From: Balneolaceae bacterium UBA2956
GTDB lineage: Bacteria; Bacteroidota; Rhodothermia; Balneolales; Balneolaceae
NCBI GenBank assembly: GCA_002348545.1
Contig: DEBM01000015.1
Span: 17,348-81,347 of the forward strand
Length of the DNA: 64,000 nucleotides
Direction: 5' to 3'
Below are positions 54,652 through 63,300 of the stretch, piece by piece. A program made the translations under genes and the position numbers. The notes under the pieces were generated by a model. That model was given only the letters and a program-made list of their open reading frames with translations, did not search any database and had not been told where the DNA came from. Numbering within the stretch: the first letter of the stretch is position 1; each line of letters begins with the position of its first letter.

Positions 54652-55611
54652 ATGAAAGTAACAGTTATCGGAGCTGGAGGAAATGTTGGCTCTACCGTAG
54701 CGCTTAGCGTTGCACAAAGAGATTTTGCGAAAGAAGTGATCGCTTTAGATCTGGAGCGAAAACAAGACGATAAAACTTTTTATCCTTCCAAAGGGCGAGC
54801 ATTAGACCAATGGGAAGCTTCTCCCATTCACCTATTTGACACCCGAATAAAAGGAACTACAGAATATGCTGATACTTCGGGCTCTGATGTGTGTGTAATT
54901 ACTGCAGGTGTACCACGGCGTCCAGGCATGAGTAGAGATGACTTATTGGAGATAAACGCAAATATCGTTCGTAGCGTAACAGCTGAATTGGTGAAATATT
55001 CTCCTGACACTATTCTTATTATAGTTTCCAATCCATTAGATGTAATGGTTCAAGTGGCCAAGGATGAGTCTGGACTACCCTATGAAAAAGTCATGGGTAT
55101 GGCTGGTATTTTGGATACTGCTAGATATCGCGCATTCATCGCCGATGAATTAGATGTTTCGCCAAAAGACATTCAAGCCCTACTAATGGGTGGGCATGGT
55201 GACACCATGGTTCCATTACCAAGATTCACTACTCTTTCCGGTATACCTATTACTCAATTTATCTCTGAAGAACGACTTGATGAAATAGTAGGTCGTGCAA
55301 AAAAAGGAGGAGGAGAAATCGTTGGGCTCATGGGAACCTCTGCTTGGTATGCTCCGGGTGCCGCCGCCGCTCAGATGGTTGAGGCTATTTTGCTGGATCA
55401 AAATAGAATTTTTCCAGTGTGTGCTCACATAGATGGGGAATATGGAATTGACGATTTATATATCGGTGTTCCTGTCAAACTTGGTAAAAGTGGCATAAAA
55501 GAAATAATTAAAGTTGAATTAACCAAAAAAGAAAGCGAACTTTTACACAAGTCGGCTAAAGCCGTTCGCGGCACTCTAGACGACTTTAAAGCACTTATGA
55601 ACAATAAATAA
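54652..55611 (+). CDS. mdh: Malate dehydrogenase (LDH-like)
   Basis: A 319-residue TCA-cycle enzyme that interconverts malate and oxaloacetate with NAD. The Rossmann motif GAGGNVGSTVA is at 7-17. The substrate loop GVPRRPGMSRDDLL carries the Arg pair typical of MDH, where LDH has Gln. The catalytic His lies in MGGHGDTMVPL, with the partner Asp in LDTARYRAF. A strong bidirectional terminator follows at 55642. Confidence 0.96.
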   Translation: MKVTVIGAGGNVGSTVALSVAQRDFAKEVIALDLERKQDDKTFYPSKGRALDQWEASPIHLFDTRIKGTTEYADTSGSDVCVITAGVPRRPGMSRDDLLEINANIVRSVTAELVKYSPDTILIIVSNPLDVMVQVAKDESGLPYEKVMGMAGILDTARYRAFIADELDVSPKDIQALLMGGHGDTMVPLPRFTTLSGIPITQFISEERLDEIVGRAKKGGGEIVGLMGTSAWYAPGAAAAQMVEAILLDQNRIFPVCAHIDGEYGIDDLYIGVPVKLGKSGIKEIIKVELTKKESELLHKSAKAVRGTLDDFKALMNNK

Positions 55612-55641
55612 AGAGAACAAAGGTTCTCACTACTTGCTTTT

Positions 55642-55674
55642 AAATCCCGCTAAGTTTCCTTGCGGGATTTTTTT
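55642..55674. terminator. Bidirectional terminator between mdh and the flippase gene
   Basis: AAATCCCGC pairs with GCGGGATTT around an 11-base loop, followed by seven T on the plus strand. On the minus strand only three T follow. It overlaps the stop codon of the flippase gene at its last bases. Confidence 0.9.
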
Positions 55675-57166
55675 ATGAGCTTATTTTAGCAGGTTTTGTA
55701 TCCACATTAACTATTTGCAACGGGATTATGACTAACATTGCCAATACTAAAATTAGAAAACCTGCAAGATCTTTAGACAGGTCAATCCACACTTGAATAC
55801 TCTGGGCACCCCAAACAGCACTACTTGCTACTGCGATAGTTCCGAAAGCACGTATTAGGCCAAAAGGGATTTTCATAGCTTTTTGGGCTGTCCGAAAAAG
55901 AATTACAGCCATAGTGCCATAGCTTAGTGCGGTGGTAATAGCCGCTCCTTTCATACCTAAGACAGGAATTAGAGCAATATTCGCTATTATTGTAATAATT
56001 GCACCTAATCCAGTTATTTGAACCAAGCGTTTTGTTTTTTCTTGTATAAAGATACCAACGGAAAAATTTATGTACCAGCCTTGAAACCAGTAGGCTAACA
56101 AAAGCCATGGTACAATACTTAGACCAGACCAATATGCCTCATTGATAAGTGTGGTATTCAAAAATGGGATGGGAATGGCAACAATAGACTCTACAAATAA
56201 TCCAACAGCTAAAAATACCAGTGCTGCTGCAATATTGAAATATTTAAATGCCATCCCAAAAAGACTTGGAGCGTCTGAATCATCACTATATCGCATAAAA
56301 AAAGGTTGCCACGCCATTCGGTACATTTGAACCAGTAATAACATAAAAACAGCTAACTTATAACAAGCATTATATACCCCTACTATATGGTCTGCACTCA
56401 AGTCCATGCCATAAATGGCATATATTTGTTCTCCAGTTAAACTCTTTAAAAAGAAACGGTCCAAGGTTTCGTTAACCACATGTGCCAAACCAGCCGGAAC
56501 AAACGGCCATCCAAATTGTACCATTTTTCGGAGCAAGTCGCTCGACCAAGCACCCCTCCAAAGTCGTGCAGTTAACCCAAAAACCCCCAACAATGCTGCA
56601 AGAGATGCAAGCAAATTAGCCATAAATATTGCTTCAATCCCCCAATGTAAAACTAAGATCAAATAGCCATTTAAGCTGATATTTATAATTACATGTCCCA
56701 ATTTTAACCAAGCAAATGAGTACGCTCTTTTAGACAGTCTCAGCTCAGCAAAAGGGACGATGGCTAATGCATCAACCAGAAGGATACCCATCATGAGCCA
56801 ATAAATATGCTTTGTACTCGACGATGCGGCAGGAAGTGAAAGTAGATCAGATAATGGTACTTGAAATAGCCATAGTACAAAAATAAAAAACAAGCCACCA
56901 GCTAGAAGGGCGCGCTGTATAGTAGAAAATATACTAGCTGCTTGTTCACGATCTTTTCCGTAACGCAAATAGGAGGACTCCATGCCAAAGGTAAAAAATA
57001 CTTGAAGTAGCCCAATAGCAGCATAAACAAGGCCTACTATCCCATAAGCTTCAGGATTAAATAAACCTGTGTGAAAGGGAACCAACAAGTAATTGATAAA
57101 CCGGGCAATGACGCTGCTAATGCCATAAACTAATGTATCAGATAATAAATGTTTTAGTAGCTTCAA
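55673..57166 (-). CDS. Polysaccharide/oligosaccharide flippase (Wzx/MurJ-like MOP superfamily)
   Basis: A 497-residue membrane protein with about 14 helices. The N-terminus LLSDTLVYGISSVIARFINYLLVP and GIVGLVYAAIGLLQVFFTFGMESSYLRYG are typical of the polysaccharide biosynthesis (RfbX/Wzx) family. It flips lipid-linked sugars across the inner membrane, here probably for surface polysaccharide. It is the last gene of a HIT-aroQ-flippase operon, 7 bases behind aroQ. Confidence 0.9.
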   Translation of the reverse strand: MKLLKHLLSDTLVYGISSVIARFINYLLVPFHTGLFNPEAYGIVGLVYAAIGLLQVFFTFGMESSYLRYGKDREQAASIFSTIQRALLAGGLFFIFVLWLFQVPLSDLLSLPAASSSTKHIYWLMMGILLVDALAIVPFAELRLSKRAYSFAWLKLGHVIINISLNGYLILVLHWGIEAIFMANLLASLAALLGVFGLTARLWRGAWSSDLLRKMVQFGWPFVPAGLAHVVNETLDRFFLKSLTGEQIYAIYGMDLSADHIVGVYNACYKLAVFMLLLVQMYRMAWQPFFMRYSDDSDAPSLFGMAFKYFNIAAALVFLAVGLFVESIVAIPIPFLNTTLINEAYWSGLSIVPWLLLAYWFQGWYINFSVGIFIQEKTKRLVQITGLGAIITIIANIALIPVLGMKGAAITTALSYGTMAVILFRTAQKAMKIPFGLIRAFGTIAVASSAVWGAQSIQVWIDLSKDLAGFLILVLAMLVIIPLQIVNVDTKPAKISS

Positions 57167-57173
57167 CTCTAGA

Positions 57174-57605
57174 TTATTTAGCGTAGAAACCTTCTATCGC
57201 TCGTATTCCTAACAGGTAACTCTCGGCCCCGAAACCCATGATAATACCATTCATCACGGCGCCAGTAATCGAGTGCTCCCGAAATTTTTCTCGAGCATGA
57301 ATATTAGAAAGATGTACTTCAACCTTAGGAATTGAAACGGGATCTAAGGCATCTCGCAAGGCCACGGAAGTGTGAGTATAGCCCCCCATATTGACTACTA
57401 ACCCCTCAGTACCGTCATTGCGTGTTTCTTGGATACGATCAATTAATTCGCCTTCCATATTCGACTGAAAAAAACTAATCTCATGATCTTTACAAGATAT
57501 CTGGATATAATCATTTAACTGCTCCAATGTCATTGTCCCATAGATGTCCGGATCTCGAGTGCCAAGTAAGTTTAAATTCGGTCCATGAATAACAAGTAAT
57601 TTCAT
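57174..57605 (-). CDS. aroQ: 3-dehydroquinate dehydratase, type II
   Basis: A 143-residue dodecameric enzyme of the shikimate pathway that dehydrates 3-dehydroquinate. Motifs HGPNLNLLGTRDPDIYG (with the catalytic Tyr), MGGYTHTSVALRDAL and EVHLSNIHAREKFRE are complete. Its start overlaps the HIT gene by 4 bases (ATGA). Confidence 0.96.
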   Translation of the reverse strand: MKLLVIHGPNLNLLGTRDPDIYGTMTLEQLNDYIQISCKDHEISFFQSNMEGELIDRIQETRNDGTEGLVVNMGGYTHTSVALRDALDPVSIPKVEVHLSNIHAREKFREHSITGAVMNGIIMGFGAESYLLGIRAIEGFYAK

Positions 57606-58000
57606 TGATCTATATGCTTAGCAATTTGTTCTGAAATAGTCTGCAGTTCCTCTTTCTTGAGTTTTATTGAGTATCCCAAACGAAAAGGGCCACCATCAGA
57701 GTATATGGGAATCAAATGGATATGTGCATGAGGCACTTCAAGTCCTTCCACCGTCATAGCTATACGAATCGGTTTAAGTGCCTGATCTATCGCCTTTGCC
57801 ACCTTCCGAGAATATGCCATAAGCCCACTATAAGTGTGCTCATTTAAGTCAAATACATAATCTACTTCCTTTTTGGGTATGACTAACGTGTGCCCTTTGG
57901 ATACTGGTCGTATGTCCAAAAATGCAAAGAATTCTGAGTTTTCTGCCACTTTATAGCAAGGTATTTCCCCTACAATGATTTTACTAAAAATACTAGCCAT
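57602..58000 (-). CDS. HIT family hydrolase
   Basis: A 132-residue histidine-triad nucleotide-binding protein. The triad is PHAHIHLIP with His91, His93 and His95, and the N-terminus SIFSKIIVGEIPCYKV is typical. HIT enzymes hydrolyse AMP-linked substrates such as adenosine phosphoramidates. First gene of the HIT-aroQ-flippase unit. Confidence 0.94.
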   Translation of the reverse strand: MASIFSKIIVGEIPCYKVAENSEFFAFLDIRPVSKGHTLVIPKKEVDYVFDLNEHTYSGLMAYSRKVAKAIDQALKPIRIAMTVEGLEVPHAHIHLIPIYSDGGPFRLGYSIKLKKEELQTISEQIAKHIDQ

Positions 58001-58165
58001 TAGCTTGAACTAAATCATCAAATTTCTATTATCTATACTTTACAATAGTACGGTATTCCAAGCACTTAGAAAAAAAAATCCCCAATTAATACCAAGCTTT
58101 AAATTAAACTTAACCGCAACAACCAAGTTCAGATACTAAATAAATACACTCTTTTTTTCGTTTTT

Positions 58166-58199
58166 TTTGAAAAAAAGCTATAAAAGATCGTATATTTTG
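58166..58199 (+). promoter_or_regulatory. Bacteroidetes-type promoter of tRNA-Lys
   Basis: TTTG (58166-58169), 21 bases, then TATATTTTG (58191-58199), close to the -33 TTTG / -7 TAnnTTTG pattern of Bacteroidetes sigma factors. The tRNA starts 12 bases later. Spacing and position fit; the -7 box is one base off consensus. Confidence 0.5.
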
Positions 58200-58210
58200 G
58201 GTCTTTGGTT

Positions 58211-58283
58211 GAACCGGTAGCTCAGTTGGTAGAGCAACTGCCTTTTAAGCCGTGGGTCGTGGGTTCGAGCCCCACCCGGTTCA
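58211..58283 (+). tRNA. tRNA-Lys (anticodon TTT)
   Basis: A 73-base cloverleaf. The acceptor stem GAACCGG/CCGGTTC is perfect, the D stem GCTC/GAGC, and the T stem GTGGG/CCCAC around TTCGAGC. The anticodon TTT is at 58244-58246 in loop CTTTTAA. The discriminator A is 58283 and CCA is not encoded. The anticodon stem ACTGC/GCCGT has one mismatch (T29 against C41), where the usual lysine tRNA of this group would have A. Confidence 0.97.
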
Positions 58284-58323
58284 CTTTCATTTGTATTTGA
58301 ATATCCAAAATCGGTAACTAAAA

Positions 58324-58349
58324 AAATGATTGTCAACAGACAATCATTT
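58324..58349 (+). other. Perfect 11-pair hairpin downstream of tRNA-Lys
   Basis: AAATGATTGTC and GACAATCATTT form a perfect inverted repeat with a 4-base loop, 40 bases after the tRNA. No T-run follows, so it is not a standard terminator; it may be a 3'-processing or stability hairpin. Confidence 0.6.
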
Positions 58350-58397
58350 GAAGAGAATACTGAATTGTTCAAAACAAATTGAATCTCTCTTGACCAA

Positions 58398-58430
58398 CCC
58401 CGTTCGCTTGAAACCGGACGGGGTTTTTTT
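58398..58430 (+). terminator. Intrinsic terminator of the tRNA-Lys transcript
   Basis: CCCCGT pairs with ACGGGG (58418-58423), with further partial pairing inside the loop, followed by seven T. It ends the tRNA unit before the FtsB-like gene. Confidence 0.9.
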
Positions 58431-58487
58431 ATGTGTTAAACCATAAAATAATGTATTTTATTCAATGAATTATCATCATATTACACT

Positions 58488-58793
58488 ATGAATGTCGAAC
58501 TTTTTAATCCACTGCGATGGAATAAAAAAATCTTAATAGGCCTTTTGGGGCTAGTCATTGTAATCTGGTTTTTATTTATCGATGTCTACAGCCTTAAAAT
58601 ACGCTGGCAATTAGGTCAGCAAAAGAAAGAACTTATTCAAAAAACCAAAGAGCTAGAAAATGAGTCTGAAATATTAGAACAGAACATTTGGAAGCTTGAA
58701 AATAACCCTGATCTTATTGAAAAGATTGCTCGAGAAGAATATGGGATGAAAAAGCCAGGGGAAAGAGTGTACAAAATTAAAAAAAAAGAGTAA
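58488..58793 (+). CDS. FtsB/DivIC-like septum formation initiator
   Basis: A 101-residue bitopic membrane protein. One helix (about 15-34, ILIGLLGLVIVIWFLFI) is followed by a periplasmic coiled coil (KKELIQKTKELENESEILEQ) and the family end LIEKIAREEYGMKKPGE. FtsB/DivIC links FtsL and FtsQ in the divisome. It is followed 21 bases later by a ROK gene on the same strand. Confidence 0.88.
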   Translation: MNVELFNPLRWNKKILIGLLGLVIVIWFLFIDVYSLKIRWQLGQQKKELIQKTKELENESEILEQNIWKLENNPDLIEKIAREEYGMKKPGERVYKIKKKE

Positions 58794-58814
58794 TTATTCG
58801 TACAATTTACACAC

Positions 58815-59759
58815 ATGAAAGCTATAGCAATTGACCTAGGCGGAACTAATATTAAAGCAGCCGTGATAGATCAAAATGTCGGCATTATAGAACAATGCTC
58901 AACTCCAACACATGCAGAGTTGGGTAAAGAACATTTATTAGATCGTATTGCTGGGGTCGTAATGGAGCTAACCAAAAAAAATGAGGTAGTCGGAATAGGA
59001 ATGGGGCTCCCCGGAATGGTTAGTCTTGATCAAACCACAGTTCACTATCCTCCCAATCTACCTTATTTGGATGGAGTCAATACCGCGCAAGAAGTATATT
59101 CCCGTACGCAGTTAGCTTGTAAAATAGAAAATGATGCAAATATTGCCGCCCTTGGCTCTTTATATTTCGGAGAGGGTAAGAGCTATGATAATTTCATTAT
59201 GCTCACCCTTGGCACAGGCGTTGGCGGTGGAATCATCGTTAACCGGCAATTATTCAAAGGGTCTAAAGGTATGGCGGGGGAATTAGGTCACATCATCCTA
59301 GATTATCACGGTCCGCTTTCAAACAGCGTTACTCGAGGCACAATTGAGGCGTACCTAGGCCAGCGCTTTTTAAGCCGATTTGCTATGGATATGATTACCC
59401 AACACCCGAATAATTACCTTTATAAAAAATTTTACAAAGATTTTGACAAGCTCGAGCCAGTTGACTTGACACAAGCTGCCAACGCTGGCAATGACCTCGC
59501 CATCGAAATCTTAGCGAAGGCAGGCCAACGACTTGGATATGCCATCATCAACTACACCCACATGATGGATATTCGAACTTATGTGCTGAGTGGTGGGGTT
59601 TCTAAGGCAGGTGAATGGCTTTTCCAACCCGCAAGAGAGATTGTCAAAAAGCATATGATGCCCCCCTTCCAAGAGGGCTTTGAAATTGTCTACGAAGATC
59701 TGGGTAATGATAGCTCACTACTTGGGGCTGCTGGATTAGCCTTTGATTCGTTTGGTTAA
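58815..59759 (+). CDS. ROK family sugar kinase-like protein lacking the zinc motif
   Basis: A 314-residue ASKHA-fold kinase, probably a glucokinase-type enzyme. The phosphate-binding motif DLGGTNIKAAV is at 7-17, the catalytic Asp107 in ENDANIAALG and TLGTGVGGGI at 131-140. GH at 158-159 is kept, but the usual CxCGxxGCxE zinc motif is replaced by HGPLSNSVTRGTIEAYLG, without any cysteine. Catalysis may still be possible since Asp107 is kept. It stands between the FtsB-like and LptD-like genes. Confidence 0.85.
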   Translation: MKAIAIDLGGTNIKAAVIDQNVGIIEQCSTPTHAELGKEHLLDRIAGVVMELTKKNEVVGIGMGLPGMVSLDQTTVHYPPNLPYLDGVNTAQEVYSRTQLACKIENDANIAALGSLYFGEGKSYDNFIMLTLGTGVGGGIIVNRQLFKGSKGMAGELGHIILDYHGPLSNSVTRGTIEAYLGQRFLSRFAMDMITQHPNNYLYKKFYKDFDKLEPVDLTQAANAGNDLAIEILAKAGQRLGYAIINYTHMMDIRTYVLSGGVSKAGEWLFQPAREIVKKHMMPPFQEGFEIVYEDLGNDSSLLGAAGLAFDSFG

Positions 59760-59843
59760 TCTAGAGCTAATACGACGGTCTTAGGTGATTTCTTCAGGTT
59801 AATTTACTTAAAACTGCCTCTGATATTAATTATTAGGAGCCAC

Positions 59844-62570
59844 GTGCAACTGCTATTTAAGCGAAAAAAAACCATTATTTATCTACTCTTGACCTTCCTA
59901 CTGTTAGGAATTCAAAATGGCTATAGCCAAATGCGAAGTTTACAGCGTCAAGACCAAGGATCTGGCAATTCATCCTCCAATAACTTCACTGGACTAAATA
60001 TAAGTGCTTCCGAGGGGTCAGTACAGGGAGGAAGCACCGAAAATGCGGTTAAATTTCAAGCGAATGATTCCCTCATTGTTCGACTAAGAAAAGGACGTAA
60101 AGCTTTTTTATACGGGATGGCAAAAATTGCTCATACATCAGGAACTTTGGTATCAGGGCAAATTACCTTGAATTTAGACTCAACCACAGTAGAAGCTAGG
60201 GCCTCGGATTTAAAAGATAGCCTTGGAGTGCCTTTATTAAAAATGGGCGAGGATGAAATAAAAAGTACTCGAATTCTTTTTAATTATAATAGTAGCCGAG
60301 GAAAATTCGAGGATGCTCAAATTAACGTGAGTGATGGCTTACTCATAGGTTCCAAAATTAAAAATGTAAACGAATCTGAAGTATTCATTCAAGATGGTAT
60401 TTACTCTACTTGTCCGCCAGATTATTTATATTATTATTTAGAGGCCAAGCAAATGAAGGTAGTAGATGAGGAAGAAATATTTTTTACCAATGCCCGACTC
60501 TATGTTTTAGACATACCTTACCCATTCGTATTGCCATTTGGATATGTTCCTGCTCAAATAGATAAAAAACGCTCAGGTATTTTAACACCTACCTATGTAT
60601 TCGATGCCCAAGCTTCTAAGGGTATTGGTTTGCATAATTTGGGTTGGTTTCAATACATCAATGACTATCTAACCACAACCCTAAGTGCAGATGTTTTCAC
60701 TTCGGGTACCTACTATGCCAATAACTCCACACAATACCGAGTCGGGGATCGGTTTAATGGGGCTATTACCCTTGGCTACTCTAGAGACCAAGGTTTAGAG
60801 CCAACCGATCCAGACTTTAGCACCCAAATTAATAAGTCACTTGGAATCCAACATCGACAAACTATTTCACCCTATGCTAGTATTTCGGCCAATGTTAATT
60901 TACGAACTGCAGACTTCTTCTCACAAAATTCCTTCGACATTGAAGACCGTGCAAAAACCAGTTCTACCTCCAGAATAGCGTATAACTATCGCGACCCTGA
61001 AGGATTATTTACTTTTAGTACTAATGCAAGTATGGTCCAGAATTTTTTCAATAATTCAACCAGTTTAGATGGTCCAGGTTTTACATTCTCAACAAAAACA
61101 CTGAGTCCATTCCAATCCGTATCGAGAAATAATCCAAAATGGTATGAAAGTATTTCTCTACGATACAATAACAGTTTCGATAGTAATTTCGACTATCACC
61201 CAACTGATGCCGATACTGCAACTGTTGGGTTCTTGGATGCATTTTTGTCGCCAAGCAATTATCGCGAAGCAACAGGAAACAATAAGTATATACAGTTGGG
61301 TTTAAAACAAAGTGCTAATATTACAGTGGGTAAGATTCTGAACTCACCCTATATCAATTCTTCTGTAGGTGTACAGATAAATGAATTTTGGTATCCTAGC
61401 TCCACACTAAAGAAATTCGATGAGGAAACAAATAAAGTCATTCAAGAAAAAAATCAAGGTTTTGTTGCTGGACGTGATTTTTCAGCTTCGCTGAGTTTTT
61501 CTACCACACTATATGGTACATCCCCCCGCAAAGTTGGGAACTTTGAAGGACTTCGTCATACTCTACGTCCATCCATAAGCTTTGGGTATCGTCCCGATTT
61601 TAGTGATCCAAGATGGGGGTATTTCAAAGAAGTAATTTCCGATACTCTAGGTAATACCCAGCGATATAGTATTTTTGACAATGAAATCTATAGAGGGCCC
61701 TCTGCTGGTGAGCAGAAAGCTATGAGTATTAGTATTCAAAACATTCTTGAGACTAAGCTTGTAAAAAGAGATAGCACCGGAGAAATCAGCGTGCGAAAAA
61801 TAAAGCTTATTGATAATCTATCTTTAAATACATCCTATAATTTTGCCGCTGATAGTTTACATCTAAGTCCCCTTAGTGCTTCGATGAGTTCTAGCAGTTT
61901 AAAAGGTGTGCGTCTAAATGTTCGCGCAAATTTTTCTTTCTATCAAAGAGATTCACTCGGCAGATACTACGATCATTTGTATTTAAAAACTGGTTCTAAA
62001 TTAGCTCAGATGGAAAGTTTTCGGTTTACCGCTAGTACTAGCTTTAGAGGGGGAGGAAACGTTATAGTGCCTATTACTCCAAAATATCAAAAACAATATG
62101 ATCCATTTGCACAAGGATATTTTAACCCAATCGACGCAGCCTTTGGAGAGCAGCCTGTGATTCCATTTAATTCGCCATGGAGTTTTAGCCTTAATTTTAG
62201 CTATTCATGGAGATATAGACATAAAAACGACCCTTTAAAAACAGCCACTCTCAATGCGCAAAGTATTAGCTTCAATTTAACTCCTAAGTGGCGCTTTGGA
62301 ACTACTCTTGGCTATGATTTTATACAAAAAGAACTTACTCCTTCACAATTTTCATTATACCGAAACTTGGAGTGTTGGGATTTATCTTTTCAAATTAGTC
62401 CTTTTGGAGATTATCAATACTATTTCTTTCGCCTAAGTGTAAATAACTCACAGATTCAGTCCCTATTCCAGAAATTACCGGTTCTAAAAAACTTAGAACG
62501 AAGTTCTTCTCCAACAGGACGATCTGGACGTTCGGGTGGCGGTAGATTTCCTGGAAGCACTAGTTTTTAG
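59844..62570 (+). CDS. LptD-like outer-membrane LPS assembly protein
   Basis: A 908-residue protein. A GTG start is supported by AGGAG at 59835-59839, four bases away. After the signal (ending NGYSQ) there is an OstA-like beta-jellyroll (about 75-235, with ALYGMAKI-type KAFLYGMAKIAHTSGTLVSG) and a large barrel with many amphipathic strands, ending in a basic serine/glycine-rich tail. The motif FTNARLYVLDIPYPFVLPFGYVP marks the family. LptD inserts lipopolysaccharide into the outer leaflet with LptE. The C-terminal tail is longer and more polar than in proteobacterial LptD. Confidence 0.85.
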   Translation: MQLLFKRKKTIIYLLLTFLLLGIQNGYSQMRSLQRQDQGSGNSSSNNFTGLNISASEGSVQGGSTENAVKFQANDSLIVRLRKGRKAFLYGMAKIAHTSGTLVSGQITLNLDSTTVEARASDLKDSLGVPLLKMGEDEIKSTRILFNYNSSRGKFEDAQINVSDGLLIGSKIKNVNESEVFIQDGIYSTCPPDYLYYYLEAKQMKVVDEEEIFFTNARLYVLDIPYPFVLPFGYVPAQIDKKRSGILTPTYVFDAQASKGIGLHNLGWFQYINDYLTTTLSADVFTSGTYYANNSTQYRVGDRFNGAITLGYSRDQGLEPTDPDFSTQINKSLGIQHRQTISPYASISANVNLRTADFFSQNSFDIEDRAKTSSTSRIAYNYRDPEGLFTFSTNASMVQNFFNNSTSLDGPGFTFSTKTLSPFQSVSRNNPKWYESISLRYNNSFDSNFDYHPTDADTATVGFLDAFLSPSNYREATGNNKYIQLGLKQSANITVGKILNSPYINSSVGVQINEFWYPSSTLKKFDEETNKVIQEKNQGFVAGRDFSASLSFSTTLYGTSPRKVGNFEGLRHTLRPSISFGYRPDFSDPRWGYFKEVISDTLGNTQRYSIFDNEIYRGPSAGEQKAMSISIQNILETKLVKRDSTGEISVRKIKLIDNLSLNTSYNFAADSLHLSPLSASMSSSSLKGVRLNVRANFSFYQRDSLGRYYDHLYLKTGSKLAQMESFRFTASTSFRGGGNVIVPITPKYQKQYDPFAQGYFNPIDAAFGEQPVIPFNSPWSFSLNFSYSWRYRHKNDPLKTATLNAQSISFNLTPKWRFGTTLGYDFIQKELTPSQFSLYRNLECWDLSFQISPFGDYQYYFFRLSVNNSQIQSLFQKLPVLKNLERSSSPTGRSGRSGGGRFPGSTSF

Positions 62571-62610
62571 TTTCTTTGATCGAGAAACCAGTAATGTAGG
62601 GTAAGGTCAG

Positions 62611-63210
62611 CTAGATCTTATTCATTTTGCCTAAGTATTTCACTACATACTTACCAATTACATCGAACTCTAGATTTACATTATCTCCTTCTTTTTTGAT
62701 TGATAAATTAGTGTGTTCCCATGTAAAAGGGATAATAGCTACACGAAATGCATCAACAAGGTCTTCCGCTATTGTTAAACTAATCCCATCCACTGTAATA
62801 CTACCTCGACCCACAATCATATCCTGGTAGTCTTTATCGAGAGCTATATCAATTAGCCATCCAGTCTTTTCGGGGATAATGCGTACGATCTTCGCTACTG
62901 TGTCTACATGTCCTTGAACTAGATGTCCTTCTATGCCTTTTTGTAAAGTCATAGAACGTTCTAGATTTACTAAAGTATCTACTTTGAGCTCAGAAATTGT
63001 AGTCTTTCTTAAGGTTTCTTCTATGCTCTGGACCGTGAAACTATGGTCATCGAATGCTACTACAGTATGGCACGCTCCATTTATTGAAATACTTTCATCA
63101 ATATGGCAATCACCAGCAAATGAACTCAATATTTTAGTCTCCTGACCTCCATTAGGAATAGCATGAACAGCACTAATCCGTCCCATTTCTTCAATTATTC
63201 CAGTAAACAT
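62611..63210 (-). CDS. ribE: Riboflavin synthase, alpha subunit
   Basis: A 199-residue enzyme from the ATG at 63210, which begins MFTGIIEEMGRI, the family N-terminus. An upstream in-frame ATG at 63258 would add 16 unlikely residues. The two lumazine-synthase-like barrels are visible (SISINGACHTVV and SITVDGISLTIA, each with the conserved SxxxGxxxTV pattern). It dismutates 6,7-dimethyl-8-ribityllumazine to riboflavin. It follows the ribD gene by 90 bases. Confidence 0.95.
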   Translation of the reverse strand: MFTGIIEEMGRISAVHAIPNGGQETKILSSFAGDCHIDESISINGACHTVVAFDDHSFTVQSIEETLRKTTISELKVDTLVNLERSMTLQKGIEGHLVQGHVDTVAKIVRIIPEKTGWLIDIALDKDYQDMIVGRGSITVDGISLTIAEDLVDAFRVAIIPFTWEHTNLSIKKEGDNVNLEFDVIGKYVVKYLGKMNKI

Positions 63211-63300
63211 GATTATAATTTTAAATTGAGGTGGTAAATTTTTCTTTTTGATACTCACAGCGAAGATACTTTGTTACAATAAAATATCTTATACATAGAG

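Noticed and set aside
58178..58372. A 64-codon minus-strand ORF
   Set aside because: It runs across tRNA-Lys; the residues GGARTHDPRLKRQ are the reverse complement of the tRNA, a common false gene.
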